DNA from: Streptomyces chartreusis
Lineage (GTDB): Bacteria > Actinomycetota > Actinomycetes > Streptomycetales > Streptomycetaceae
Reading direction: 5' to 3'
Assembly (NCBI RefSeq): GCF_008704715.1
Contig: NZ_CP023689.1
Location: forward strand, 1,178,001 to 1,242,000
Length of the DNA: 64,000 bases
The position numbers and the translations under genes are program-made. Positions 7,419 to 16,377 of the stretch are shown here, piece after piece (the stretch's first letter is position 1; each line of letters opens with the position of its first letter). The notes beneath the pieces were generated by a model that was given only the letters and a program-made list of their open reading frames with translations, was not told where the DNA came from and ran no database searches.

Positions 7419-9116
7419 TCACTTCTGCTTCTCGAACGGACTCGCGAAGGGGAAGTAGTCCTCGAGGAACTCGTTCATCCGGACGCCGACCCGCTCCCGT
7501 TCCTCGGGCGGCACATCGACGTCGTTGAGGCAGAAGAAGTCGAAACGGCGGTTGCGGCGCAGGTCCGCCAGGCGTCCCTCGGCGTCCGGGCGGCTGATGT
7601 TCACGTACCGGAAGCTGTACTTCCCCGGTACGCCGTGGCCGGTCATCAATGCGTACTGGTAGAGCAGCGGAGCCGTCATGGCGAGGTCCTGCGGGGAGCG
7701 GAAGCGGGACGCCGTGGTGCGGGCGATGTCCTCGCGGAAGAGCTCTTCCAGGGTCTGAAGCGTCTCGCGCTGCTGCGGCAGCGGGGTGTGCATGAAGTTG
7801 TTCGTCGTCATCCGCCCGAACTTCTCCAGCAGCAGCCGGCGGACGTTCTTGTTCGCGGAGTTGGTGGCCGTCTCCTCGGCGTGCGGCTTGCCGACGCCCA
7901 TCTTGAGCGGGGACACCGGGACCTTCATCAGGCCGCTGCCGTGGAAGAAGTGCTCCGCGGTGACCCGGCGGCCGACGAACACGTCGTCGTTGAAGTACAG
8001 ATAGTGCTCCGACAGGCCCGGTATGTGGTGCAGCCGGGTCTCGATCGCGTGCGAGTTGAACACCGGCAGGACGCCCTCGGGAAAGATGTCGCGGTGGTCG
8101 ACGACGGTGATTCCCGGGGCGCTGTCATCGAGCCAGTGCGGCTTCTGACCGTCGGTCACGAGGTAGATGTGCCGGACGAAGTCGGCGTACATCGCGAGCG
8201 ACCGCAGCGAGTACTTCAGCTCGTCGTGGCTGGTGTAGCGGGAGGCGCCTGTCTCCTTGTCCAGGATCTCGGCGATGCCGCTCTCCTGGTAGCGGGCCCG
8301 CTTGGCCCGCATCCGCGGTTCCTCACCGTCCACCCAGGTGTAGACGATGTCGACGGGGAAGGTCACGTCGTTCACGGTCGGCAGGGTGAGCGGGGCGAAG
8401 CTCGGCAGCTCCCGCTCGCCCACCCGCACCGCGACCGGCTGCTGCTCGGCCGCCGGCAGTACGTCCGTGATGCCGTTGTTCCGTGGCGCGACGAGGGACT
8501 CGGCGAAGACGTCCTCGGACGCCTGCGGCTGCACCTTGGCCAGTCGGCGGGGACCGTCGTCGGAGGCGAGGAGGTGTGCCCCGTCGTCCCAGAACTCGAC
8601 GTCGCAGGCGAGTTCCGGCCCGGCGAGCAACTGGCCCGAGGGACCAAGGTGGTTCTCGCCGATCCGCAGTACGGATGCCGTGCGCAGCGGGGTGGGCAGT
8701 ACGCCGTCCATGAACAGGGCGGGGTTCTTGAGCTTGCCGCCGGGCAGCGGTCTGCCGATGAACACCGCCCTCCCCGCGTTCTGTTGCTCCAGGGTGGCGA
8801 GCAGGCGCTCCCGGTCGACGGTGTTCACGCCGACGGTGTGGCGGATGCGCGAGGCCGGTACCAGGAAGTACGGGACGCCTGCCTGCTCCAGGGCGGCGAC
8901 GACCAGGCCGAGGTTGGCGGCGGCGGCCTCGGCGGCGCTGAACCGGGTCACGACCCGCCCGTAGAGCTGCTGCCCGCGCACGGCCACCGGGCGGAGCACC
9001 GGGTCCGTGACCGCGGCCCTGCGGCGCCGCCGCATGGTGCGCAGCTGCCAGACCTGTTCGGCGGCTTTCCGCTCGACTCGCGGTCTCATCCGCCGGGCAA
9101 AGGAACGCACGGTCAC
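7419..9116 (-). CDS. Stealth-family sugar-phosphate transferase (first of tandem pair)
   Basis: A 565-residue paralogue of the next gene. CR1 lies at about 253-268 (DIVYTWVDGEEP), CR2 at about 292-380 (SRYTSHDELKYSLRSLAMY to YFNDDVF), CR3 near 438-450 (NNFMHTPLPQQ) and CR4 near 527-535 (FFCLNDVDV). A basic N-terminus (RRRRRAA) without signal peptide suggests a cytoplasmic or membrane-surface enzyme. Both paralogues share an N-terminal module (GVPYFLVPA ... CD-EFW) unlike classic short Stealth proteins. The two CR blocks are close enough to suggest gene duplication; no polymerase, transporter or nucleotide-sugar gene lies beside them, so the glycan is unknown. Confidence 0.87.
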   Translation of the reverse strand: MTVRSFARRMRPRVERKAAEQVWQLRTMRRRRRAAVTDPVLRPVAVRGQQLYGRVVTRFSAAEAAAANLGLVVAALEQAGVPYFLVPASRIRHTVGVNTVDRERLLATLEQQNAGRAVFIGRPLPGGKLKNPALFMDGVLPTPLRTASVLRIGENHLGPSGQLLAGPELACDVEFWDDGAHLLASDDGPRRLAKVQPQASEDVFAESLVAPRNNGITDVLPAAEQQPVAVRVGERELPSFAPLTLPTVNDVTFPVDIVYTWVDGEEPRMRAKRARYQESGIAEILDKETGASRYTSHDELKYSLRSLAMYADFVRHIYLVTDGQKPHWLDDSAPGITVVDHRDIFPEGVLPVFNSHAIETRLHHIPGLSEHYLYFNDDVFVGRRVTAEHFFHGSGLMKVPVSPLKMGVGKPHAEETATNSANKNVRRLLLEKFGRMTTNNFMHTPLPQQRETLQTLEELFREDIARTTASRFRSPQDLAMTAPLLYQYALMTGHGVPGKYSFRYVNISRPDAEGRLADLRRNRRFDFFCLNDVDVPPEERERVGVRMNEFLEDYFPFASPFEKQK

Positions 9117-9293
9117 GTTCTGAGCTCCTCTTCATCAACCCCTGAACATCCCTGCGTTAGCCAGACAGACGCATGCGACAGAAGGTTGTAGAAGAGTTCT
9201 CCGAGAATTAACGACCGAAGGACCGTTGACACCACAGCCCGACATCTGCGTGTGGTAGAGGCTCTGACTCCACTTGTGCAGGCCCCGAAGGGG

Positions 9294-10127
9294 TCAGCGG
9301 GGAAGGCCCATGGACCGGGAGATCAGGGTGTCGAAGGCCCGGTCGGGCAGGAAGCGCCGGAGGCCGATGAGAGGACGTGCGCTGAAGCCGGTGGCGTAGC
9401 GGGTCCTGGGCCGGCGCGCCGTGACGGCCTTGCCGATGGCGTCGGCGATGACGGTGGGCGGGGACATGCGCCTGGCCATCGTCTCGGAACGCAGCGAGGC
9501 GGCGACGGCCTTGGCCTGGCCGGTGTAGGCACCCGCGGCGGAGGACTTCTCCAGGTTGTCGGCGGCGATGCCGCTCCACTCGGTGCGGATGCCGCCGGGT
9601 TCGATGACGACGACGTCGATGCCGAACGGCTTGACCTCCATGCGCAGGCAGTCGCTGAGGGCTTCGAGGGCGAACTTGGTGCCGTGGTACCACCCGCCCA
9701 GCGGGGTGTAGATCTTCCCGCCCATCGAGGTGATGTTGACGACCGTCCCGCTGCGTCGGGCCCGCATGTGGGGCAGGACGATCTGGGTCAGGCGGACGGC
9801 GCCGAAGACGTTGACGTCGAACTGGCGGCGGGCCTCTTCCTGCGAGACGTCCTCCAGAGCGCCGTACGAGCCGTATCCGGCGTTGTTGACCAGGACGTCG
9901 ATGCGTCCGGTCTCGGAGACGATGCGGTCGACGCCGTTGCGCATCGAGTCGTCGTCGGTGACGTCCATCGCCAGCGGGCGCAGGCCGCGTTCGGCGAGCT
10001 GCTGCAGCCGGTCGGTGCGGCGGGCCGCTCCGTAGACGGTGTAGCCGAGGCTGATCAGCTTGAGGGCGGTCGCCTCGCCGATGCCGGAGGAGGCTCCGGT
10101 CACGAGGGCGGTCTTGGTGGTGGTCAT
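9294..10127 (-). CDS. Short-chain dehydrogenase/reductase (SDR)
   Basis: A 277-residue classical SDR: cofactor motif TGASSGIG (residues 9-16), NNAG, catalytic Y-x3-K in YHGTKFAL with an upstream Ser in NITSMGG, and GGIRTEW behind the active site. The ATG at 10127 is preceded by GAGGAA at six bases; the longer frame upstream is unlikely. It is divergent from an AraC regulator with a 218-bp shared upstream region, so the regulator probably controls it. This arrangement of an SDR with an OruR-type AraC regulator is common in actinobacteria. Substrate unknown. Confidence 0.9.
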   Translation of the reverse strand: MTTTKTALVTGASSGIGEATALKLISLGYTVYGAARRTDRLQQLAERGLRPLAMDVTDDDSMRNGVDRIVSETGRIDVLVNNAGYGSYGALEDVSQEEARRQFDVNVFGAVRLTQIVLPHMRARRSGTVVNITSMGGKIYTPLGGWYHGTKFALEALSDCLRMEVKPFGIDVVVIEPGGIRTEWSGIAADNLEKSSAAGAYTGQAKAVAASLRSETMARRMSPPTVIADAIGKAVTARRPRTRYATGFSARPLIGLRRFLPDRAFDTLISRSMGLPR

Positions 10128-10333
10128 GGGATTCCTCATCGTCGGACGGGGTGGGGCCTCGTCGGTACCGTGTCCACCGCGGCGGTGGTCCGTGGCTTCC
10201 ACGCTAGGTGGAGAATCACGACAGGGAACTAGCGAAAGACGCCCGCCTTCTTGCCGTTCACGCCATCGGAGGAGTGGCGTCTTCTGCGTGCCGAATGGCG
10301 CACACGGCATCCCCGTGGCCGCATGCGGGGCAC

Positions 10334-10339
10334 TAGTCT
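10334..10339 (+). promoter_or_regulatory. -10 element of a probably leaderless AraC-regulator transcript
   Basis: TAGTCT fits the actinobacterial TANNNT -10 box and ends exactly six bases before the ATG at 10346, which would place the start codon at the transcription start. Confidence 0.5.
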
Positions 10340-10345
10340 GAAGTG

Positions 10346-11347
10346 ATGGCGTCAAAGGAGTTCACCCTCGACCCGGGGGCCCGTGCGCTCCTGCACGACC
10401 TCGGCATCTCCGTCGCTCGCGTGCTGCGGCGGGCGCAGCTGCCGGCCGGGCTCTTCGCCCATGGCGCGGTCACGATGACGACCGAGGAGTACTACCGGTT
10501 CTGGGAGGCGCTGGACGCCGAGGCCGCGGATCCCGACCTGGCGGTGCGGATCGGGCGGGCCCTGTCCGTCGAGGTGTTCAACCCGCCGATCTTCGCGGCG
10601 CTGTGCAGCGCGAATCTGCGTACCGCGGCCGGCCGCATCGCCGCGTTCAAGCCGCTCATCGGCCCGGTGAACCTAGACATCACGGACGACCCTGCCGGGC
10701 TGACGATCGCAATCCACTGGCCCGAGGGCCCGACGCCACCACCGCTGCTGGTCACCACCGAACTCGCGTTCTGGGCGGCACTGGCACGCATCGGCACACG
10801 GCGCGAGGTGCACCCGACCCGCGTCACCATGCGCCGGGTTCCGCAGCCCGCACCCGAGGCTGCCTCCTACTTCGGCACACGGATCCGCGAGGGCGGGATG
10901 GACGCCCTCACCTTTTCCGCCGAGGACGCCTCACTGCCGTTCCTCACCGAGGACGAGTCCATGTGGAACTTCTTCGCACCGGAACTGCGCCGCCGCCTGT
11001 CCGAACTCGAAGCGTCGGCCACCACGGCCGACCGGGTGCGTGCCGCGCTCCACGAGCGGCTGCCCGCCGGCGAGAGCTCGATCAACGCCATCGCCGGCCA
11101 GCTCATGCTCAGCCCCCGCACGCTCCAGCGGCAGCTCCAGGCAGAGGACACCAACTACCAGGCAGTCCTCAGCGACACCAGGGAGAAGCTCGCCCGTCGC
11201 TACCTCGCGGACCGGTCCCTGCCCACCTCACAGGTCGCCTATCTCCTCGCCTACGACGACACCAACTCCTTCTACCGGGCGTTCCGCCGCTGGACCGGAC
11301 TCACCCCCGAAGCCGCACGCAACGGGGGCCATCCCACTCCTGCGTGA
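10346..11347 (+). CDS. AraC-family regulator (arabinose-binding-like domain plus HTH_18)
   Basis: A 333-residue regulator. The N-terminal half (about 10-200) resembles the ligand-binding domain of OruR/ArgR-type AraC proteins. The C-terminal 90 residues hold two helix-turn-helix units (INAIAGQLMLSPRTLQRQL and SQVAYLLAYDDTNSFYRAF, the latter being the signature of the family). It is transcribed away from the SDR gene and is its likely regulator. No ribosome-binding site precedes the start; a TANNNT box six bases upstream points to a leaderless mRNA. GTG 10343 is an alternative start. Ligand unknown. Confidence 0.9.
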   Translation: MASKEFTLDPGARALLHDLGISVARVLRRAQLPAGLFAHGAVTMTTEEYYRFWEALDAEAADPDLAVRIGRALSVEVFNPPIFAALCSANLRTAAGRIAAFKPLIGPVNLDITDDPAGLTIAIHWPEGPTPPPLLVTTELAFWAALARIGTRREVHPTRVTMRRVPQPAPEAASYFGTRIREGGMDALTFSAEDASLPFLTEDESMWNFFAPELRRRLSELEASATTADRVRAALHERLPAGESSINAIAGQLMLSPRTLQRQLQAEDTNYQAVLSDTREKLARRYLADRSLPTSQVAYLLAYDDTNSFYRAFRRWTGLTPEAARNGGHPTPA

Positions 11348-11379
11348 CCGGAACACCGACGCTCCCGGTTCGGCGCGGG

Positions 11380-12768
11380 TCACGCCCAGGAGGTCACCGG
11401 CACGAACGAACTGTCCTGCCGGAACAGATCCGTGCCGTCCGTCCGGTCCACCCGTAGCTGGTAGTTGTAGTGCCGCAGGTAGTGGCCGGGGTAGTTGTAC
11501 GACTCCCAGCGGATCGAGCCGGTCGCGGTTCCCGTGCGCGCGATGAACGTGGCGTCCTTGGCGAACGTCGACGTGCCGGCGTCGGTGTCGAAGCGGGCGC
11601 GGAAGTCGTAGTGACGCAGGTACTTCCCGGACGAGTCGCGGAAGGAGTAGCCGTTCGCGTCGGCGAGGCCGGCCACGACGGTGAAGGTCGACCCCTGCTT
11701 CTCGGCTGTGGTGCTGGAGCCGCTGACCACAGGGAGGTTGAGCAGGGAGGACTGGGTCTGCCAGTAGCGGGTGGTGTAGTTGCCGGACTGGAAGGAGCGG
11801 GTGACGTTCTTCGCCAGGGCCGGGCCGCCGGAGACGGTCTCCTTGACGACCGTGAAGTGCCGGGCCGTTCCGGAGACCGCGGGCAGGGCGGCCGGGGCGG
11901 ACCACGTGGCGAAGGTGTCGTGGCTGTCGCTGTAGTAGTAGGTGCCGTCGCCGTAGCCGTCGAAGAAGATCCGCCAGCCGCCGTTGTCGAGCTGGACGAG
12001 GGCGGGGCCCTCGCGATAGCTGCCCCAGCCCGCCCAGTCGCCGGTCCTGGAGATCGTGTAGGGGCCGGTCGGGGAAGTGGCCGTCGCGTACTCGATGTAC
12101 TTCGTCGTCTCGTTCTTGGTGAACGCGTGGTAGGTGGAGCCGGTCTTCACGAGGAACGTGTCGATGTGGTTCTTCCCGATACCGGACAGCGCGACCGGTG
12201 AACTCCACGCAGACAGCGCGGAGTTGGTGGCCCGCAGCAGGTACGGCGTGAAGATCCACTCGTCGTCGGTGGTGGAGCAGGACACGATGACGTTCACGCT
12301 GCCGTCGCTGTCGACGAACCACTCCGGCGCCCAGGCCCGGGAGAGGGCGGCGATCGGGACCGTGTAGTCGTACAGGAACGTCCAGTTGACCCGGTCGGCG
12401 CTGCGCGCGAAGCCGATGGTGGTGCTGGTGTCCTGCCAGGTGTGGGTCGTGTAGGTGATGTAGTAGTAGCCGTTGGTGTGCTTGAACAGGCTCGCGTCGC
12501 GGATGCGGTTGCTCGGCGGTGTGTAGGCGGAGGCGCGGGCAAGGCGGAAGTCGGTCGCGTCGTCCGACTGGTAGACGTTCACGGTCCCGTCGTTGCTGTT
12601 CAGGAACGGCACGATGGTGTACCGGGTCGCCGAGCCGCTCGGCGGCGCGGCCGCGAGTGCCGTGCCGAGCAGGCCGGGGGCCTCGCCCAGGACCAGCGCC
12701 GAGGCGGGCAGGGCGGTCATCGCGCGGAGCAGGGTGCGGCGGGACGGGGTGTGGGGGCGTCTGGTCAC
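11380..12768 (-). CDS. Secreted GH43-like arabinofuranosidase with C-terminal AbfB (CBM42) domain
   Basis: A 462-residue exported enzyme. A twin-arginine signal (SRRTLLRAM, cleavage near ALAA-APP, residue 40) leads to a five-bladed propeller-like region (about 45-300). It contains an Asp in the first blade (IRDASLFKH), WAPEWF, and a Glu in REGPAL, which agree with the general base and acid of GH43-type enzymes. From about 310 the sequence repeats the AbfB pattern (NYTTRYW, YLRHYDF, HYLRHYNYQLR), an arabinose-binding domain that docks on arabinoxylan. Likely role: removal of arabinose side chains from plant polysaccharides outside the cell. The exact GH family is inferred from motif placement. 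Two overlapping inverted repeats at 12827-12850 lie upstream. Confidence 0.8.
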   Translation of the reverse strand: MTRRPHTPSRRTLLRAMTALPASALVLGEAPGLLGTALAAAPPSGSATRYTIVPFLNSNDGTVNVYQSDDATDFRLARASAYTPPSNRIRDASLFKHTNGYYYITYTTHTWQDTSTTIGFARSADRVNWTFLYDYTVPIAALSRAWAPEWFVDSDGSVNVIVSCSTTDDEWIFTPYLLRATNSALSAWSSPVALSGIGKNHIDTFLVKTGSTYHAFTKNETTKYIEYATATSPTGPYTISRTGDWAGWGSYREGPALVQLDNGGWRIFFDGYGDGTYYYSDSHDTFATWSAPAALPAVSGTARHFTVVKETVSGGPALAKNVTRSFQSGNYTTRYWQTQSSLLNLPVVSGSSTTAEKQGSTFTVVAGLADANGYSFRDSSGKYLRHYDFRARFDTDAGTSTFAKDATFIARTGTATGSIRWESYNYPGHYLRHYNYQLRVDRTDGTDLFRQDSSFVPVTSWA

Positions 12769-12826
12769 GTACGGCTCTCCCTACGGCTCAAGGGACGACT
12801 CCGAATCCACGAACACTCACCATGGC

Positions 12827-12850
12827 GTTCGCTATTTCGAACGCGGTTCG
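12827..12850. promoter_or_regulatory. Overlapping inverted repeats, candidate operator for the glycosidase gene
   Basis: GTTCG (12827-12831), CGAAC (12838-12842) and GTTCG (12846-12850) alternate, giving two overlapping inverted repeats 60-80 bp upstream of the glycosidase start on the minus strand. Sugar-responsive LacI/ROK operators in Streptomyces are often of this size. No repressor gene is adjacent. Confidence 0.4.
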
Positions 12851-13026
12851 TAAATTCGATCAGAAGGTAGGGGTGAGGTCCTGACGCGTCAATGGTTTGC
12901 GCACGCCGGGGCGGGGCCTGGGAGAAACCTGTGGTGAACCTCGGAGCCGCACCGGGCGAAAACGTTCCGCCGTCCGCCCACCGGAGGTTACCGTTCGGTA
13001 GACAACGTCGTCCCGGAGGTGCCCGA

Positions 13027-14451
13027 ATGACGCCCGACCGTGCCGCAGGCCTCGCCGAGTCCGCCCGTGCGCTGGCCGACGGGGAGGTGACGTCGAGGGC
13101 CCTGGTCGAGGAGGCGCTCGCGCGGATCGAGGCGACGCAGGGATCCCTCAACGCCTTCCGGGTGGTGCGGGGCGAGGCCGCACTCGCCGAGGCCGAGGCC
13201 GCCGACCGGGAACTGGCCACCGGAGCGCGCCTGCCGCTCCTCGGCGTGCCGATCGCCGTGAAGGACGACACGGATGTCGCGGGCGAGCCCACCGCGTTCG
13301 GCTGTTCGGGCCAGTTCCCGCCCGCCGCGAAGGACGCCGAGGCGGTACGGCGGCTGCGCGCGGCCGGTGCCGTGATCGTCGGCAAGACCAACACCTGCGA
13401 GCTGGGGCAGTGGCCGTTCACCGAGGGGCCCGCCTTCGGCGCGACCCGCAACCCCTGGCACCGGGACCACACGCCGGGCGGCTCGTCCGGCGGTTCGGCC
13501 GCCGCCGTCGCCGCCGGGCTCGTCCCCGCGGCCCTCGGCTCGGACGGCGCCGGCTCGGTGCGGATCCCGGCGTCGTGGACCAACCTCATCGGCATCAAGC
13601 CGCAGCGCGGCCGGGTCTCCACCTGGCCGCGCGGCGAGTCCTTCAAGGGCATCACCGTCAACGGCACCCTCGCCCGCACGGTCGCCGACGCCGCCCTGCT
13701 GCTGGACGCCGCCGCCGGCAACCACGAACTCGACCCGCACCGGCCGCCGTCCATCGACGCCACCCAGGCCGTCGGCCGGGACCCTGGCCGGCTGCGCATC
13801 GCGCTCGCCCTCAAGCCGCCGTTCACCGCCCTGCCCGCCCGCCTCGACCCCCGGGTGCGGGCCAGGATCGTCGAACTCGGCGAGAAACTCAGCGCGTTGG
13901 GACACCACGTCGAGGAGGCCGACCCGCCCTACGGCCAGATCGGGCTGACGTTCATCCCGCGCGCCACGGCCGGAATCGCCGAGTGGGCCGACGAGGTGCC
14001 CTCCCCCGCGCTGCTCGACCCGCGCACCAGGAGCGCCGCCCGCCTCGGCCGGCTCCTCGGCGGGGCCCCGCTGCGGGCGGCCCGGCGCGCGGAGGCGGTC
14101 CTGCACCGCCGTATCGGCCGGTTCTACGAGTCGTACGACGTCGTCCTCGCGCCCACGACGGCCGCTCCCCCGCCCCGGATCGGCGCGATGCTCGGCCTCG
14201 GCGGCTTCGCCACCGACCGGGCGATGATCGCCGCCTGCCCGTACGCCTGGCCGTGGAACGTGCTGGGCTGGCCAGGCGTCAACGTCCCCGCGGGATTCGC
14301 GGACGGGCTGCCGGTGGGCGGCCAGCTGCTCGGGCCCGCGAACAGCGAGCCGCTGCTGATCTCGCTGGCCGCGCAGCTGGAGACGGAGCTGCGGTGGCAC
14401 GAGCTGTGGCCGCCGCAACAGGACGAGACGGCGCCCAGCGCGGTCGCTTGA
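13027..14451 (+). CDS. Amidase signature family hydrolase
   Basis: A 474-residue amidase. The catalytic Lys lies in IAVKDD, and the glycine/serine signature GGSSGGSAAAVAAG is followed by GSDGAGSVRIPAS, which supplies the cis-Ser and the nucleophile; GSDGAGS replaces the commoner GTDTGGS, a small deviation that keeps the nucleophilic Ser. No signal peptide. The ATG has GGAGG at the right distance; an in-frame extension to 12892 lacks one. The substrate (nitrile-derived amides, peptides or other) cannot be read from sequence, and there are no GatB/GatC genes nearby, so it is not the tRNA amidotransferase. Confidence 0.88.
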   Translation: MTPDRAAGLAESARALADGEVTSRALVEEALARIEATQGSLNAFRVVRGEAALAEAEAADRELATGARLPLLGVPIAVKDDTDVAGEPTAFGCSGQFPPAAKDAEAVRRLRAAGAVIVGKTNTCELGQWPFTEGPAFGATRNPWHRDHTPGGSSGGSAAAVAAGLVPAALGSDGAGSVRIPASWTNLIGIKPQRGRVSTWPRGESFKGITVNGTLARTVADAALLLDAAAGNHELDPHRPPSIDATQAVGRDPGRLRIALALKPPFTALPARLDPRVRARIVELGEKLSALGHHVEEADPPYGQIGLTFIPRATAGIAEWADEVPSPALLDPRTRSAARLGRLLGGAPLRAARRAEAVLHRRIGRFYESYDVVLAPTTAAPPPRIGAMLGLGGFATDRAMIAACPYAWPWNVLGWPGVNVPAGFADGLPVGGQLLGPANSEPLLISLAAQLETELRWHELWPPQQDETAPSAVA

Positions 14452-14479
14452 GGCCGGACAGGTCCCGGCCCTCAGGCCC

Positions 14480-14485
14480 TACTCT
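14480..14485 (+). promoter_or_regulatory. -10 element of a probably leaderless NfeD-like transcript
   Basis: TACTCT (TANNNT) ends six bases before ATG 14492, the same spacing as at 10334, 16366 and 48081. Confidence 0.45.
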
Positions 14486-14491
14486 GTGACC

Positions 14492-14710
14492 ATGGACGAC
14501 GCGTCGATGGTCGGGCTCATGGGGCGGGTCACGGGGACGGTCGGGCCGGGACTCGTCGGCGAGGTGATCGTGCGCGTGCGCGGTGGCGCCGAGCACTTCC
14601 TCGCCTATCCGGCCACCGGCACCGGGCGGATCGAGCGCGGCACGGTGGTGATGGTGGTGGAGTACCAGCCGCCGCGCACGGTCTACGTCCAGGCGGCATA
14701 CGACAGTTGA
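14492..14710 (+). CDS. Small NfeD-like OB-fold protein paired with flotillin
   Basis: A 72-residue protein with the beta-rich pattern of the NfeD C-terminal OB fold (GLMGRVTGTVGPGLVGEV ... GTVVMVVEYQPP). It has no membrane segment, unlike full-length NfeD. It lies directly before a flotillin gene, the classical NfeD/SPFH association that organises membrane microdomains. A GTG at 14486 is in frame, but ATG 14492 sits at the expected transcription start. Confidence 0.7.
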   Translation: MDDASMVGLMGRVTGTVGPGLVGEVIVRVRGGAEHFLAYPATGTGRIERGTVVMVVEYQPPRTVYVQAAYDS

Positions 14711-14844
14711 GCTCACTCCTTCGCAGGTGAGAGACCTGTGTGTCAAGGTTGCGACAAGGATCCGTCAACGTCTGTACCTCCGCTCGGCACAGGCGCACAC
14801 TCCCATTCGTTCGGTGCCGAAAGGGCACCATGCAAAGGGGGCGT

Positions 14845-16314
14845 ATGCCGATGGTTGTCGGCGTCGTGGCGGGGGTGGCGGTTGCCGCCGTTCTCGTTCT
14901 GATCGGTCTGTTCAAGATGATGTGGCGGGTCGCCGAACCCAACGAGGCTCTGGTCATCTCCGGCTCCAAGCACCGCACGGAGGGCCTGGAGGAGGGGATG
15001 GGCTTCCGGATCGTCACCGGGCGCGGCACGCTCGTGCTGCCCGGGGTGCAGGCGGTGCGCAAGCTGTCGCTCGACCTGAACGAGACCGAACTGCACGTGG
15101 ACTGCGTGACCCACCAGGGCATTCCGCTGAAGGTGCGGGGCGTGGTCATCTTCAAGGTCGGCGACGACTTCGTGTCGATCGCCAACGCGGCCCGTCGTTT
15201 CCTGGACCAGCAGAAGCTGATGTCGGAGCGGGTCCACAACGTCTTCGCCGGTCATCTGCGGTCCATCGTCGGCGGGTTGACGGTCGAGGACATGATCCGC
15301 GACCGGGACAAGCTCACCGGTCAGACCCGGGCGGCGTGCGGGACGGAGATGGAGAAGCTCGGGCTCATCGTCGACTCGCTCCAGATCCACGAGATCGAGG
15401 ACCCGACCGGTTACATCCAGAACCTGGCCGCGCCGCACGCGGCGGCCGTGCAGCGGGACGCGCGGATCGCACAGGCCGAGGCGAACCGGCTGGCCACCGA
15501 GGCGGAGCAGCAGAGTTACGCGCGGATGGCGGAGGCGACCCGGGACAGCGAGATCCTCCAGGCCGGCTATCAGGCCGAGCGCGACAAGGCGGGCGCCAAG
15601 GCCCGGCAGGCGGGCCCGCTCGCCGACGCGGCCGCCCGGCAGGAGGTCGTCGTCCAGGAGACGCGGGTGGCGGAGCTGGAGGCGCACCGGCGCGAGCAGC
15701 AGCTCCAGGCCGATGTCCGCAAGCCCGCCGACGCACAGGCCTACGAGAAGCGGACGCTGGCCGAGGCCGAGCGTGACGCGCGTATCTCGGCCGCCGAGGC
15801 CAGGGCGAAGGAGACGGAACTGGCGGCCGCCGCCGAGGCCACCCGGGTCAAGGCGGCCGCGGGTGCCGAGGCGGAGGCGACCAAGACGCGCGGCGCGGCC
15901 ACGGCGTCCGCGACCCGTGCCACCGGTGAGGCCGATGCCGCCGCGGCCCAGGCCAGGGGCCTCGCGGAGGCCGAGGCGGCCAAGGCCAAGGGGCTCGCGG
16001 AGGCGGAGGCCATCAAGGCCCGTGCCGCCGCTCTCGCCGAGAACCAGGAGGCCGTCGTCGCCCAGCAACTCGCCGAGAACTGGCCGGAGATCGTCCATGC
16101 GGGCGCGTCCGCGTTCGGCAACGTCGACAACATGGTGGTGCTCAACGGCGCCGACGGCATGGCCGACATGTTCGCCAAGGCGCTCACCATGGGCGGCACC
16201 GGGCTGGGTCTGGCCCGCCGGCTGCTCGCGTCGATGAACCAGGACGGGCAGGCACCGGAGGGCAACTCGCCGCTCAACGGGCTCGTCCAGAAGGTACCGA
16301 TGGACGAGAAGTGA
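14845..16314 (+). CDS. Flotillin-like SPFH-domain membrane protein
   Basis: A 489-residue protein. One N-terminal membrane segment (VVGVVAGVAVAAVLVLIGLF) is followed by an SPFH domain (about 30-200, VAEPNEALVISG to DPTGYIQ), a long Ala/Glu-rich coiled coil (about 210-400) with AEAEA-type repeats, and a C-terminal domain ending near NGADGMADMFAKAL. This is the flotillin/FloT architecture. Such proteins oligomerise at the membrane and scaffold lipid-ordered domains. Start is one of ATG 14830, 14845 or 14851; AAAGGGGG upstream favours 14845 or 14851. Probably co-expressed with the NfeD-like gene. Confidence 0.9.
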   Translation: MPMVVGVVAGVAVAAVLVLIGLFKMMWRVAEPNEALVISGSKHRTEGLEEGMGFRIVTGRGTLVLPGVQAVRKLSLDLNETELHVDCVTHQGIPLKVRGVVIFKVGDDFVSIANAARRFLDQQKLMSERVHNVFAGHLRSIVGGLTVEDMIRDRDKLTGQTRAACGTEMEKLGLIVDSLQIHEIEDPTGYIQNLAAPHAAAVQRDARIAQAEANRLATEAEQQSYARMAEATRDSEILQAGYQAERDKAGAKARQAGPLADAAARQEVVVQETRVAELEAHRREQQLQADVRKPADAQAYEKRTLAEAERDARISAAEARAKETELAAAAEATRVKAAAGAEAEATKTRGAATASATRATGEADAAAAQARGLAEAEAAKAKGLAEAEAIKARAAALAENQEAVVAQQLAENWPEIVHAGASAFGNVDNMVVLNGADGMADMFAKALTMGGTGLGLARRLLASMNQDGQAPEGNSPLNGLVQKVPMDEK

Positions 16315-16365
16315 AGCTTCGCACGTAACAGCGACCCTTCACGCCCGGCTCACGGGGGCAGCCCC

Positions 16366-16371
16366 TAAGGT
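16366..16371 (+). promoter_or_regulatory. -10 element of a possibly leaderless PemK-like gene
   Basis: TAAGGT (TANNNT) ends six bases before GTG 16378. The AAGG in it could instead act as a weak ribosome-binding site, so the two readings compete. Confidence 0.4.
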
Positions 16372-16377
16372 GCCCCC

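Noticed and set aside
6177..9191. Open frame of 1004 codons on the plus strand
   Set aside because: It is antisense to the two Stealth genes and arises from GC-biased third positions; no domain motif, no start site.
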